A stretch of 64,000 nucleotides of DNA from an uncultured Bacteroidales bacterium (GTDB taxonomy: Bacteria; Bacteroidota; Bacteroidia; Bacteroidales; UBA11471): contig CANQQA010000007.1 of the NCBI GenBank assembly GCA_947625885.1, positions 27,821-91,820 of the forward strand, in the 5' to 3' direction. The position numbers and the translations under genes are program-made. The notes under the pieces were generated by a model that did no database searches, was not told where the DNA came from, and saw only the letters and a program-made list of their open reading frames with translations. Positions 8,755-16,855 of the stretch are shown here, in pieces. Every line of letters begins with the position of its first letter. Within the stretch, counting starts at the first letter, position 1.

Positions 8755-9740
8755 TTGTGGCGCAGCACCACCCACACCACGACGGGTATGCCCAACAGGG
8801 AGGTGATGGCGTTTACCGGTAAAACAAATATTTTGGAAACGATGTCGCACAAAAGCAGCACGGAAGCGCCCGTGAATATCGTGCCCGGGAGAAGTATGCG
8901 GTGGTCGCTCTCGTCGAACAGCCACCTCGTAATATGCGGCATCGCCAGCCCGATGAACCCGATAGGTCCACAAAAGGCGGTAACCGTACCGGCAAGGAAG
9001 GTAGTGGAGAGAAACAAGAGATTACGGGTGCGGCGCAGATTCAAGCCCATGGTAACGGCATATTCTTCACCGAAAAGGAGCAGGTTGAGCGGCTTTATCG
9101 TAACCACCGCCAGCAACAGTCCGACCAAAACGGCAGGTATGAGAATAGCGAGCTGCGGAGCGGTAACGTCGCCGAGCGAGCCCATCGTCCAAATGACAAA
9201 GGATTTCAATGCCTCCTCTTTGCTGAGATATTGCAGTATCTGCACGACAGCTCCCGCCCCCGACGAAAACATCATGCCGAGAATGAGAATGACCATGATG
9301 TCTTTGATGCGGCGGCTCGCCGCAACGACAATTGTCAAGACGAGCGCGGCACCCGCCCATGCCGCACCGGCAATGCCGAAAGAAAGAACAGCCGCAGGCA
9401 GCCCGAGCAGCGGCGCTCCGAGTATGAACAGCGCCACGCCGAGGCTTGCGCCCGAACTGATACCCAGCACGTAGGGACCCGCCAGCGGGTTGCGGAAAAG
9501 GGTCTGCATCTGCAATCCGCTCACCGACAACGCCGCGCCGGCAAACAACGCCACGACGGCTTTCAACAGGCGGATATTCAAAACTATTTTCGCCGTCGCC
9601 TCCGGACAGTCGCCTCCGGTCAATGCCTTCCAGACATCGCGCAGCGGCAGGGCGACGCTCCCCACTGCCAAGTCGAACAGAAAAAGAACGATCGTCAAGG
9701 CTATCAACAGAATAAGCAGCAGGGAGGCACGTGAACGCAT
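8751..9740 (-). CDS. FecCD/BtuC-family ABC transporter permease
   Basis: A 329-residue inner-membrane permease of the iron-siderophore/cobalamin importer class (FecCD family). The chain is almost all hydrophobic helices, about nine or ten, with the family segments GLQMQTLFRNPLAGPYVLG near residue 70 and the C-terminal GPIGFIGLAMPHITRWL loop that contacts the ATPase. It lies directly after the binding-protein gene, whose stop ends one base away from this start region, and overlaps the ATPase gene by 4 bases. Such dense packing shows one transcript and probable coupling. Confidence 0.92.
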   Translation of the reverse strand: MRSRASLLLILLIALTIVLFLFDLAVGSVALPLRDVWKALTGGDCPEATAKIVLNIRLLKAVVALFAGAALSVSGLQMQTLFRNPLAGPYVLGISSGASLGVALFILGAPLLGLPAAVLSFGIAGAAWAGAALVLTIVVAASRRIKDIMVILILGMMFSSGAGAVVQILQYLSKEEALKSFVIWTMGSLGDVTAPQLAILIPAVLVGLLLAVVTIKPLNLLLFGEEYAVTMGLNLRRTRNLLFLSTTFLAGTVTAFCGPIGFIGLAMPHITRWLFDESDHRILLPGTIFTGASVLLLCDIVSKIFVLPVNAITSLLGIPVVVWVVLRHK

Positions 9741-10883
9741 CTATCGCAATTTTTTGTAATATACTAAATCTTCTTTCTCCATTTCGGGGTGAAATATTTT
9801 CACGAGATCTCGCAAAAGAATATCGGGATTGACGACCGCCGACTCGAAAAAGTCGTTGCCGCCGGCAGCATTGACCCGACGGGTGTTGTTATAGACACTG
9901 CCGTTTTTGAAACAGCGGGTGTCGGTGAATTTCGGGCAGGCGGCTTTCAACTCGTCAAGGGTATTTGCCGAACCTGTATGGAGCCACATATCGGCGCCGG
10001 CGACCAACAGATAGGCTTCTTCGAGGTCGATGGGCAGCGAGGCATTGCCCGCATTCTCCTTGTAAATGTAATCACCGCCGGCATCGGCAATCAGCTGTAC
10101 CAGATAACTCCCTGTCGACGGCATGAACCACGAATCGCCGTAGGGGGCATTGAGCATGACCGAGGGGGTATCGGACGCCGTCGCCACTACCCGTTCTTTC
10201 AAGGCATTGTAGCGCTCGGCTATCGGGTCGAAGTGCCGGACGGCTTCGACACGCCGCCCCACCGTCTCGCCGACAGCAACCAGCCACTCCGCTTTTCCGA
10301 GCGGAGATTCTTCGAGATAATCGCCGACATACATATACGGAATGCCCAGTTCCGAGAGCTTACCCTCCATCGGATTGGCACCATTGACGCCATAAAGCAG
10401 CACGAGGTCGGGACGGAGCGACAGCAGCAGTTCGTAATCAATATTTCCCTCATATCCCACATCGCCGATACTGTCGCGATGCAAGGCAACATATTCGTTC
10501 GAAATATAGTCGATGCACGACACGCCGACAACCCTGTCGTCGGCACCGACCGCAGCCAGCATGGCGATATGGGTAGCCGACATGGCGACGATGCGGGACG
10601 CCGCCCCCCGCAGCACCTGCCCCGTGAATCCGGCAGGAACCGGCTCCTCATTGCGGGCAATGAAAAGACGCGCAACCACACCGTCGGCATTCTGCCACGG
10701 ATTGGAAACCGTAATCAGCACACTCTCCTTTCCCTTAATACCTTTGATGGAAAAACCGGAGGCATATCGGGGCGAATAAACTGTTTCCGTAAATTCGTCG
10801 AGAGTCGCCGCCGTGCGGTTGCCGCACGCCGTCGTCAGCAAGGCAAGAAGAATCGCCACAAATGTCGTTCGATAAATTTTCAT
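9741..10883 (-). CDS. Periplasmic substrate-binding lipoprotein of ABC importer (BtuF/FhuD-like)
   Basis: A 380-residue lipoprotein: hydrophobic signal then TTAC with lipid cysteine Cys20, followed by a two-lobed periplasmic-binding-2 domain (RIVAMSATHIAMLAAVG..., VVGVSCIDYISN, and a C-terminal DMWLHTGSANTLDELKAACP region). It delivers a siderophore-, haem- or cobalamin-like ligand to the adjacent permease and ATPase. Start at the ATG giving MKIYRTTF; an ATG two codons upstream (10889) is also possible. Longer frames upstream lack a signal peptide and would overlap the -7 element at 10905-10912. It is the first gene of the operon. Confidence 0.88.
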   Translation of the reverse strand: MKIYRTTFVAILLALLTTACGNRTAATLDEFTETVYSPRYASGFSIKGIKGKESVLITVSNPWQNADGVVARLFIARNEEPVPAGFTGQVLRGAASRIVAMSATHIAMLAAVGADDRVVGVSCIDYISNEYVALHRDSIGDVGYEGNIDYELLLSLRPDLVLLYGVNGANPMEGKLSELGIPYMYVGDYLEESPLGKAEWLVAVGETVGRRVEAVRHFDPIAERYNALKERVVATASDTPSVMLNAPYGDSWFMPSTGSYLVQLIADAGGDYIYKENAGNASLPIDLEEAYLLVAGADMWLHTGSANTLDELKAACPKFTDTRCFKNGSVYNNTRRVNAAGGNDFFESAVVNPDILLRDLVKIFHPEMEKEDLVYYKKLR

Positions 10884-10904
10884 CGGCATGAAAAATTTTC
10901 CGCT

Positions 10905-10912
10905 CAAAGATA
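10905..10912 (-). promoter_or_regulatory. -7 promoter element of the importer operon
   Basis: The minus strand reads TATCTTTG, a perfect TAnnTTTG element, 22 bases before the binding-protein ATG. A TTGGTG lies about 22 bases further upstream as a loose -33 candidate. Confidence 0.55.
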
Positions 10913-11025
10913 GTAATTCCCGCCGACTTCCGCACACCAACATTCCCGAATTTCAGCACCGCCCATAAATCTGTCAAACACCTCGCAAATGGTTTTGCAT
11001 TCATACATAATATTTCTTCCCCACC

Positions 11026-11056
11026 TTTATCTCTTCCATATTTTATATTACCTTTG
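11026..11056 (+). promoter_or_regulatory. Promoter of the fic locus
   Basis: TTTA (11026-11029), 19-base spacer, TACCTTTG (11049-11056): -33 with three of four matches and a perfect -7 element. The expected start is near 11063, ahead of the small ORF at 11076 and the fic gene at 11175. Confidence 0.55.
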
Positions 11057-11075
11057 TAGACGTATCGAAAAATTT

Positions 11076-11169
11076 ATGGGCAAAACAGTAACTAATATTA
11101 AGACCGGAGGCTGTAAGGAAATTACATTTTGCCGGTATGTTGATGAAACTTGATAATGAAATCAAATAA
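11076..11169 (+). other. Small overlapping ORFs ahead of fic (possible leader peptide or decayed small gene)
   Basis: An ATG at 11076 opens a 25-codon frame ending at 11153. The +1 frame through the same stretch is open to a TAA at 11167-11169, six bases before the fic ATG, and encodes a peptide ending [10 protein letters not shown] single +1 shift near 11097 would join the two into one 31-residue peptide starting MGKTVTNI. It could be a leader peptide, a small partner of Fic damaged by a frameshift, or chance. Nothing in it resembles the FicA/VbhA antitoxin motif. Confidence 0.25.
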
Positions 11170-11174
11170 TCATT

Positions 11175-12047
11175 ATGAAAATATCCATTCGATTTTATAA
11201 TGACCGAGAAGTACGGGCTATATGGGACGAGGAACATTCTAAATGGTGGTTCTCCGTGTTGGATATTATAGGAGTTCTGAATAATCAGGACGATTATCAA
11301 AAGAATCGCAATTATTGGAAATATCTAAAAAACAAGCTCAAAAAAGAAAATGCCGAACCGGTTAGTATTACTAACCAGTTAAAACTTACTGCTCCTGATG
11401 GCAAGCGGCGTTTATCTGATACTCTTGACTTTAATGGAGTTATACTATTGGCAAAGGCTTTTCCGAATACGAAGGCAGCAAGATTTGTCGAGTGGTTTAC
11501 CAACAGTGATGAAACAATTGACGGCAAGAGCAAATCGAAAGCGTATGCACTTTTTGGAAGCAATCTAATCGATAATATTGAAGTCGGGACAATAAAAGGA
11601 TTGCAACAGATACACGCCTATTTATTCGGAGGTTTGTATGATTTTGCCGGACAGATTCGTTCAGTTAATTTGGCAAAAGGAGGATTTCAATTTGCAATAG
11701 TCCAATACCTGCCACAAACACTTTCTTCTATCGAGCAAATGCCAGAGGACACATTCGAACAAATTGTGGACAAATATGTCGAGATGAATATTGCCCATCC
11801 TTTCCGCGAAGGAAACGGAAGATCTACTCGCATCTGGCTCGATTTAATCCTCAAAAAGCGGCTAAAAAAATGTATAGATTGGAGCCTTATTAACAAAAAA
11901 GAGTATCTGAATGCAATGCAACTCAGTGTAGTCAATGCATCTAACATTAAGAGCCTTCTGCAATCGGGATTAACGGACAAAATTAATGATCGTGAAACCT
12001 TTATGAAAGGTATAGATTATTCTTATTATTATGAGCAAGAAGAGTAA
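11175..12047 (+). CDS. Fic-domain protein with N-terminal BRO-N-like domain
   Basis: A 290-residue two-domain protein. Residues 1-112 look like a BRO-N/antirepressor DNA-binding domain ([12 protein letters not shown] at 24-35, [13 protein letters not shown] at 84-96, AARFVEWF at 101-108). Residues about 125-290 are a Fic domain with flap [12 protein letters not shown] (151-162) and the catalytic motif [12 protein letters not shown] (208-219), with all residues needed for AMP transfer. The last residues, SYYYEQ (283-288), resemble the C-terminal (S/T)xxxE(G/N) inhibitory motif of class III Fic proteins, with Q in the last place. Enzymatically it should transfer a nucleotide, usually AMP, to a protein hydroxyl. 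The gene is clearly more AT-rich than its neighbours, suggesting transfer. Its target is unknown. Confidence 0.85.
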   Translation: MKISIRFYNDREVRAIWDEEHSKWWFSVLDIIGVLNNQDDYQKNRNYWKYLKNKLKKENAEPVSITNQLKLTAPDGKRRLSDTLDFNGVILLAKAFPNTKAARFVEWFTNSDETIDGKSKSKAYALFGSNLIDNIEVGTIKGLQQIHAYLFGGLYDFAGQIRSVNLAKGGFQFAIVQYLPQTLSSIEQMPEDTFEQIVDKYVEMNIAHPFREGNGRSTRIWLDLILKKRLKKCIDWSLINKKEYLNAMQLSVVNASNIKSLLQSGLTDKINDRETFMKGIDYSYYYEQEE

Positions 12048-12267
12048 ATCTATAAGCATTAATATGACAAAAGGGCTCCGTCGTAAAAAAACAAAGGTAA
12101 TTATATTTCCCTTTCTTTTGCTGCACCTCTAAAACAAGCATTAAAGTGAAACTGTAAACCTTTTTTACGGTATTTCTCCTGACGAAAGAATCACACTTGT
12201 TCCAGATTCCGTGTTTGATAATTTCAATCGGTTTGTGTATGAAGAAAGATATGGTAATGTTTTGTAA
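12031..12267 (+). pseudogene. Probable gene remnants after fic
   Basis: No intact gene is seen in the 295 bases between fic and the decarboxylase. A 33-codon frame (12031-12132) overlaps the fic end and begins [12 protein letters not shown]. Next, 12145-12267 is open for 40 codons without a start and ends FNRFVYEERYGNVL; its composition looks protein-like. The two lie in different frames, as expected of a frameshifted small gene. Chance frames in AT-rich DNA are the alternative. Confidence 0.3.
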
Positions 12268-12342
12268 CCGATATATGCGGGTATATTCCTAAAATATAGT
12301 ATATTTGTTTCAAATATGTAGATTCTAAATTCAAATTTAACC

Positions 12343-13629
12343 ATGAAACTATTGAATCACAATTCATTGAGAATACTTATCGCATCTGTGTTCTTTGTAT
12401 TCCTGTCGGTTTTGGGGCAGAATTGTGCGACAAAAGAGAACAAACCGTATAGCGCCACTACACAGAAGTTGGTGGATATAGTGAAGCAAGACAGCCGCAT
12501 CAAGTCCCTTCTATTGGAAGCTATCGAAAAAGGTCGAAAGATCAATCCTGACCCCTCTACCAATCCGGCGCAATCATTGGAGGCGTACTATGATTTCATT
12601 GACCGCTCTCAGACCGCCATGCCTTGGGATGTGATTTTCTGCCCCGGTCAGCCCAGCATTTTCGGACGTATGTATCAGGCTTTATGCTATTGCTATTTCA
12701 TCAACTGCATGCCTCTGGAATCGTTGGAAAATGAAAGCCTTTTCACTAATTCGGTGCAATACGTAGAGCCATACCGCAGTTGGTTGGTAGATTATTGCAA
12801 ATCATGGGGTAGTTTCCTCTCTTCACCCGCATCTTGGAATAAGGAGTACGAGGAACTGATGATGCAACAAGAAGAGCTTGGCATGACCAAGGGATGGTAT
12901 GAAGATCCTTCGCACTGGCATTCGTTCAATGATTTTTTCAGCCGTCGCCTTGCATCTGCAGACCAGCGTCCCATAGCCTCTCCGGAAGACAATTCAATCG
13001 TGGCATCACCGACCGATTGCATTCCGCAGGGAGTTTGGGAGATTGATGATGATTCGTACATCATCACGAATGAGAAGATCGCGGTAAAATCACGTGTATT
13101 CAACTCCATACGCAACCTTATCGGTCCGAATAGTCCATATTGTGACGCTTTTGCCGGCGGCACTTTCTACCACGCTTTTCTCAATGCAAATGATTATCAC
13201 CGTTATCATTTCCCGTTATCCGGAATAATCCGCGAGCTTCGTATTATTCCGGGAGATGATGCATTGGGCGGAAAGATTACTTGGGAACCTAACTTGCAGC
13301 AATATATAGTTGATTGTTCCGTACCGGGTTGGCAAAGCATCGAAACGCGCGGGCTTGCTATCATTGAAACGGAGTCGCATGGGCTGGTTGCTGTGATGCC
13401 TATCGGAATGTCACAGGTCGCTTCTGTTAATTTCTCGGAAGATTTGCACGTAGGCAAGCGAGTGGGAAAAGGCGATGAGTTGGGCTATTTTTTGTTTGGT
13501 GGCTCGGATTTCGTATTGGTGTTCCAAAAGGAAGCCAATTTCCATTTAACCTCTCCGCAAGATGAGGACGGTGCATGGCAGCACATTCTGATGGGCGAGA
13601 AGATAGGTGAACTGAAACAGGTTCGCTAA
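12343..13629 (+). CDS. Exported PsiD/phosphatidylserine-decarboxylase-like pyruvoyl enzyme
   Basis: A 428-residue member of the phosphatidylserine decarboxylase family. The N-terminus is a signal-like hydrophobic stretch followed by LGQNC (Cys28), so it is exported and possibly lipidated, although the lipobox is not canonical. An N-terminal extension (about 35-190, with WGSFLSSPASW) precedes the catalytic part: SFNDFFSRRL (194-203), ASPTD (D225), GGTFYHAFL, YHRYHFPLSG (H286/H289), and FGGSDFVLVF near the end, where cleavage at G387-S388 would create the pyruvoyl group. This layout matches, from memory, fungal tryptophan decarboxylase PsiD more closely than the short E. coli Psd. Substrate could be phosphatidylserine, tryptophan or another amino compound. 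A possible -7 element TATATTTG lies at 12300-12307. Confidence 0.82.
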   Translation: MKLLNHNSLRILIASVFFVFLSVLGQNCATKENKPYSATTQKLVDIVKQDSRIKSLLLEAIEKGRKINPDPSTNPAQSLEAYYDFIDRSQTAMPWDVIFCPGQPSIFGRMYQALCYCYFINCMPLESLENESLFTNSVQYVEPYRSWLVDYCKSWGSFLSSPASWNKEYEELMMQQEELGMTKGWYEDPSHWHSFNDFFSRRLASADQRPIASPEDNSIVASPTDCIPQGVWEIDDDSYIITNEKIAVKSRVFNSIRNLIGPNSPYCDAFAGGTFYHAFLNANDYHRYHFPLSGIIRELRIIPGDDALGGKITWEPNLQQYIVDCSVPGWQSIETRGLAIIETESHGLVAVMPIGMSQVASVNFSEDLHVGKRVGKGDELGYFLFGGSDFVLVFQKEANFHLTSPQDEDGAWQHILMGEKIGELKQVR

Positions 13630-13735
13630 TCGCCCCAGAGTTATCAAGGGAGGGCGTCTGCACACTCTTCAAAACAAGTTTTACGGATAGGTCGTACCCT
13701 CCCAGAAAGCAAAGTACGGTTTCCCACGGCAAATC

Positions 13736-13770
13736 AAATCCCTGTCAATTTAATTGATTGACAGGGATTT
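13736..13770. terminator. Bidirectional terminator hairpin
   Basis: A perfect 14-bp inverted repeat (13736-13749 with 13757-13770), 7-base loop, AT-rich flanks. It sits between the convergent decarboxylase and DUF2795 genes. Confidence 0.75.
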
Positions 13771-13798
13771 AATATTTGATATTATGCTAAAAACAGCA

Positions 13799-14020
13799 CT
13801 AATACTCCTCCTCGTTGAAGAAGAAGTCTTCTTTGCTGGGGTAATCGGGCCAAATGTCTTCGATACATTCGTATATTTCGCCTTCGTCTTCCATTTCTTG
13901 CAGGTTTTCGATGATTTCGAGGGGTGCGCCCGAACGCATGGCGTAATCAATCAGCTCATCTTTGGTGGCGGGCCAAGGTGCGTCTTCGAGTTTCGATGCC
14001 AATTCCAAAGTCCAATACAT
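13799..14020 (-). CDS. DUF2795 small protein
   Basis: A 73-residue acidic cytosolic protein of the DUF2795 family. It starts MYWTLELASKLEDAPWPATKDELIDYAMR, shown here in part as WPATKDELIDYA, the family signature, which forms a small helical domain; the C-terminal half is a very acidic tail (EDFFFNEEEY). Function is unknown. It has its own promoter (14054-14083) and terminator (13736-13770), so it is probably a monocistronic gene. Confidence 0.88.
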   Translation of the reverse strand: MYWTLELASKLEDAPWPATKDELIDYAMRSGAPLEIIENLQEMEDEGEIYECIEDIWPDYPSKEDFFFNEEEY

Positions 14021-14053
14021 AATGAATGATGTTTAACGGGTTTAATTTTTCCG

Positions 14054-14083
14054 CAAAAGTAGAATAAATATTTTCATTTGCAA
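14054..14083 (-). promoter_or_regulatory. Promoter of the DUF2795 gene
   Basis: On the minus strand TTG (14081-14083), a 19-base spacer, then TACTTTTG (14054-14061), matching the Bacteroides -33/-7 pattern. Confidence 0.55.
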
Positions 14084-14643
14084 TCTTTATCCCAATAAAT
14101 TTCTGCTTTTTTTTCAACGACGTTGCATTGACGGGAAAGAACGAACAGGTAATCCGACAACCGATTGATATACTGCAAGATAAGTTTATCGACTGGCTGC
14201 CGGTCGCAAAGGGTGCAAATGTAGCGCTCGGCGCGACGGCAAACGGTACGGCACACATGGGCTTGTGCGGCTGCCCGACTGCCGCCCGGCAGCACAAAAT
14301 TGCGCAGGGGCGGCAGTGCGGCATCGAGGGTGTCGATGCGCTGTTCTATTTGTTCAATGTTTTCGGGTCGGATATGGGCTGCGCTGCGCAGAGCGGTGTC
14401 GGCAGTATCGGTTGCCAGATAGGCTCCGACGGCGAAAAGGCGGTGTTGTATGAAGCGTATTTGCGCGGCATCGTCGTCCATTCCGTCGGGCAGCATGGCG
14501 ACGAGCAAACCGAGATGGGCGTTGAGTTCATCGACGGTGCCGTAGGCTTCGAGGCGTATGTCGTGTTTAGAAACGCGCTTGCCGCCGACGAGGGAGGTCT
14601 CGCCCGCGTCGCCTGTTCCGGTGTAAAGGATACTTTTTTTCAT
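14074..14643 (-). CDS. PduO-type ATP:cob(I)alamin adenosyltransferase
   Basis: A 189-residue enzyme that transfers the adenosyl group of ATP to cob(I)alamin, giving coenzyme B12. Start at the ATG giving MKKSILYTGTGDAGETSLVGGKR, of which YTGTGDAGETSL is the PduO ATP-binding signature; R and K of GGKRVSKHD and GTVDELNAHLG follow, and the C-terminal half is the helical bundle with RRAERYI and NRLSDYLFVLSR. The start codon lies 13 bases after the methyltransferase stop, so the two are co-transcribed. The presence of this enzyme makes cobalamin a reasonable, unproven ligand for the importer at 8-11 kb. Confidence 0.92.
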   Translation of the reverse strand: MKKSILYTGTGDAGETSLVGGKRVSKHDIRLEAYGTVDELNAHLGLLVAMLPDGMDDDAAQIRFIQHRLFAVGAYLATDTADTALRSAAHIRPENIEQIEQRIDTLDAALPPLRNFVLPGGSRAAAQAHVCRTVCRRAERYICTLCDRQPVDKLILQYINRLSDYLFVLSRQCNVVEKKAEIYWDKDCK

Positions 14644-14656
14644 AACGTTTTTTGTT

Positions 14657-15358
14657 TCAGAATGCAACGATATAGTTCCGCTTGTCGAGTTTGGGGTTGC
14701 AAATGGCGATGCCGGTATTATAGAGGTCGAACGTCGTACGCACTTTTTCTTGCTCCGTGAAATGCTGCCATTCGCGCAGAACACTCTTTTTCTGTCTGAT
14801 ACCGTCGATGACGACCAACCCGTTATCCGCGAGCAAGGCGCCGAGCCGGCGCAACAGTATTTCATATTGCCGTGTATCGGACTGACGATGCAGATAGATG
14901 AAATCGGGGCGAATATCGTTCGACGACAAAAATTCGATACCGTCGGCGAGGGAACAATCGACGAACGTTACATTTCCGGGCAGGTGCATACAAAGCTGCT
15001 CGGCAGAAGCCCGACGTATGTCGTCGGGTTCGATGCAATACACGTGCGCCTGCGGATAGCCTTGTTGGAGATATAGGGTGGAGTCGCCGCCTCCGCTACC
15101 GAGTTCGACAATGATCTGGGGCTTGAAACGATTGACCAGACGGAAAAGAAGCCGGTATTTGCGGCGGTTGCTTTTGACCTTGTCGTGCAAGGTATGGTGC
15201 AACCCTTCGATAGACTGGTAGGCGTAATAGCCCGATTTTTCTTCGATGACTTTGGTGATAAGATTGTAGGCGAAAGGAGAATGCACGCCATACCCTTTCC
15301 GGTGGCGTATCTTGCGTATTTTCCGCAAGCAATATTGTTTGACTGCAAATCGGCGCAT
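14657..15358 (-). CDS. Class I SAM-dependent methyltransferase
   Basis: A 233-residue Rossmann methyltransferase with a basic N-terminus (RKIRKIRHRKGYGVHSPFAYNL) and SAM motif I VELGSGGGDST (residues 84-94), followed by CIEPDD and DFIYLHRQSD. The family is common and conserved in Bacteroidales, but I cannot name its substrate; the HSPFAYNL opening is typical of a group annotated only as SAM-dependent methyltransferase. It is first of a two-gene operon with the cobalamin adenosyltransferase, with a minus-strand -7 element TATATTTG at 15376-15383. Confidence 0.82.
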   Translation of the reverse strand: MRRFAVKQYCLRKIRKIRHRKGYGVHSPFAYNLITKVIEEKSGYYAYQSIEGLHHTLHDKVKSNRRKYRLLFRLVNRFKPQIIVELGSGGGDSTLYLQQGYPQAHVYCIEPDDIRRASAEQLCMHLPGNVTFVDCSLADGIEFLSSNDIRPDFIYLHRQSDTRQYEILLRRLGALLADNGLVVIDGIRQKKSVLREWQHFTEQEKVRTTFDLYNTGIAICNPKLDKRNYIVAF

Positions 15359-15375
15359 ATTCCTACAACGATATG

Positions 15376-15383
15376 CAAATATA
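15376..15383 (-). promoter_or_regulatory. Possible -7 element of the methyltransferase operon
   Basis: The minus strand reads TATATTTG 18 bases before the methyltransferase start; the -33 box is not clear. Confidence 0.4.
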
Positions 15384-15421
15384 GTTTTTCTGCCGTTTTT
15401 TTCGATGAAACGGCGCTTTTT

Positions 15422-15913
15422 TTATTTCATGCGGGCTGCAAATGCCGCCATTTTGATGGCGGTAACAGCCGCCTCATCGCCTTTGTTTCCGTACTTGCCT
15501 CCGGCGCGGTCTATGGCTTGCTGTTTGTCGTTGGTGGTGAGTACGCCGAAGATTACGGGAACATCGAGCGTCGCGTTGAGGCGGGTAATGCCTTCCGTAA
15601 CGCCTTCGCACACGTAATTGAAATGCGGCGTGTCGCCCTGTATCACACAACCGAGTACGATGACGGCGTCGGGGCGGTAGTGCATCGCCATGCGCTGCGC
15701 GCCGAATGTCAATTCAAACGTTCCGGGCACGTGTTCGATAAAAATGTTGTCGTCTTTCACGCCGTGCCGTTCGAGCGTATTGCGGGCGCCTTCGAGCAGT
15801 TTCCCCGTAATGTCGGCGTTCCATTCGGCGCAGACGATTGCAATGCGCAAAAGGGGCGAATGGGGTACGCTGTCGCCGTCGCAAGAAGATAGATTCTGAT
15901 ATGCTGTTGCCAT
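15422..15913 (-). CDS. ribH: 6,7-dimethyl-8-ribityllumazine synthase
   Basis: A 163-residue lumazine synthase, the penultimate step of riboflavin synthesis. Family motifs are visible in order: [44 protein letters not shown] (catalytic His in the GDTPHF segment) and [16 protein letters not shown]. It is cytosolic and normally forms an icosahedral or pentameric shell. It lies downstream of the TPR gene on the same strand, but a strong terminator (15926-15952) stands between them, so it probably has its own promoter or depends on read-through. Confidence 0.96.
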   Translation of the reverse strand: MATAYQNLSSCDGDSVPHSPLLRIAIVCAEWNADITGKLLEGARNTLERHGVKDDNIFIEHVPGTFELTFGAQRMAMHYRPDAVIVLGCVIQGDTPHFNYVCEGVTEGITRLNATLDVPVIFGVLTTNDKQQAIDRAGGKYGNKGDEAAVTAIKMAAFAARMK

Positions 15914-15925
15914 ATATTATATAGT

Positions 15926-15952
15926 AAAAAGGGTATCTCGCGGGAGATACCC
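15926..15952 (-). terminator. Terminator between the TPR gene and ribH
   Basis: A perfect 9-bp stem (15931-15939 with 15944-15952), 4-base loop, followed on the minus strand by TTTTT. It should end transcripts from the TPR gene. Confidence 0.8.
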
Positions 15953-15980
15953 TCTCTTTTATCACGATTGATTTTTCTGC

Positions 15981-16664
15981 TTAGATTTTAGCCTGTGCGC
16001 GTTCGATGTATTTGTCGATGTCGCGAGCAACCGCCGAAGTGGCATAGTCGTCTTTTATCTGACGATAGAGCGACAGCGCCTTGTTGTAGTCGCCCTGAGC
16101 TTCGGCTACGGTAGCAGCCTTTTGCAGGTAGTAGGGCGAAAGCAGTATGTTATCGGCTTTCTTGGCGGCTTTCTCGAACGTGGCTATCGCATCGTCGGTG
16201 CGGTCCATGTTGGCGTAGCAGTTGCCCATCATGCCCAATACGTTGGGCGAAACGAACTTGTCGTCGGCTTTGAACGACCGGAAGTAGTCCAACGCTGAGG
16301 CATAATTTCCGAGATTGTATTCGCAAATGCCGGCATAAGCGGCAGCCAGATTGGCGGCGTCGGTGTGCGAATAATCCTCGACGATAGCCTTGAATCCGAT
16401 GTAGTCGGCGCCATTGCCGTTAAGAGCCAAGTTGAAAGAGTCCGTATCGAGATAAAACTCGCCTTTGAACATTTCGGCGTAAGCCGCTTTTTCACGCGGT
16501 TCAAAATAGAAATAGCGCACCCCTATCCATGCGGCAGCGCAGAGAATAATGATACAAAGTATCAGCGAGATGCGTTTTTGATTGTTCTCGATAAACTGTT
16601 CCGACGAAGAAAGCACTTCGTTCACTTTATCGAGTTCGTCCTGAGTGTTTTGTTTATTTGCCAT
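15981..16664 (-). CDS. Tetratricopeptide-repeat membrane protein
   Basis: A 227-residue protein with a cytosolic N-terminus, one membrane segment (about residues 33-50) and a periplasmic TPR region (NLAAAYAGICEYNLGNYASAL, seen as LGNYASALDYF; VLGMMGNCYANMDRTDDAI; AQGDYNKALSLYRQI). The layout resembles YfgM-type scaffold proteins of the secretion pathway, and conserved single-membrane TPR genes are frequent near recF and ribH in Bacteroidales. Its exact role is not known. A minus-strand promoter is at 16705-16735. Confidence 0.82.
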   Translation of the reverse strand: MANKQNTQDELDKVNEVLSSSEQFIENNQKRISLILCIIILCAAAWIGVRYFYFEPREKAAYAEMFKGEFYLDTDSFNLALNGNGADYIGFKAIVEDYSHTDAANLAAAYAGICEYNLGNYASALDYFRSFKADDKFVSPNVLGMMGNCYANMDRTDDAIATFEKAAKKADNILLSPYYLQKAATVAEAQGDYNKALSLYRQIKDDYATSAVARDIDKYIERAQAKI

Positions 16665-16704
16665 ATCTTGTGTTGTTTTTTATTAACGAAACGTTTTTGC
16701 GACG

Positions 16705-16735
16705 CAAAAGTACGCTTTTATATTTATAAATGAAA
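16705..16735 (-). promoter_or_regulatory. Promoter of the TPR gene
   Basis: Minus strand: TTTC (16732-16735), 19-base spacer, TACTTTTG (16705-16712). The -7 element is perfect; the -33 element matches three of four bases. Confidence 0.5.
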
Positions 16736-16829
16736 AAATCGGTCTGTTTTTTTGAAGGTTGTCCCGTTAAAAATGAGGTTTTTTCCTTTTTTTCTTTCCG
16801 TCGGACGCGGTAAACCGAAAAAGTTTGTG

Positions 16830-16837
16830 TAGGTTTG
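16830..16837 (+). promoter_or_regulatory. -7 element of the recF operon
   Basis: TAGGTTTG matches TAnnTTTG, 18 bases before the recF ATG at 16856. The position also argues against any longer recF start. Confidence 0.45.
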
Positions 16838-16855
16838 CAATATAAAACAACGAGC

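Noticed and set aside
8755..8973. N-terminal extension of the ABC ATPase
   Set aside because: The extra 73 residues overlap the permease gene in another frame and lack ABC features.
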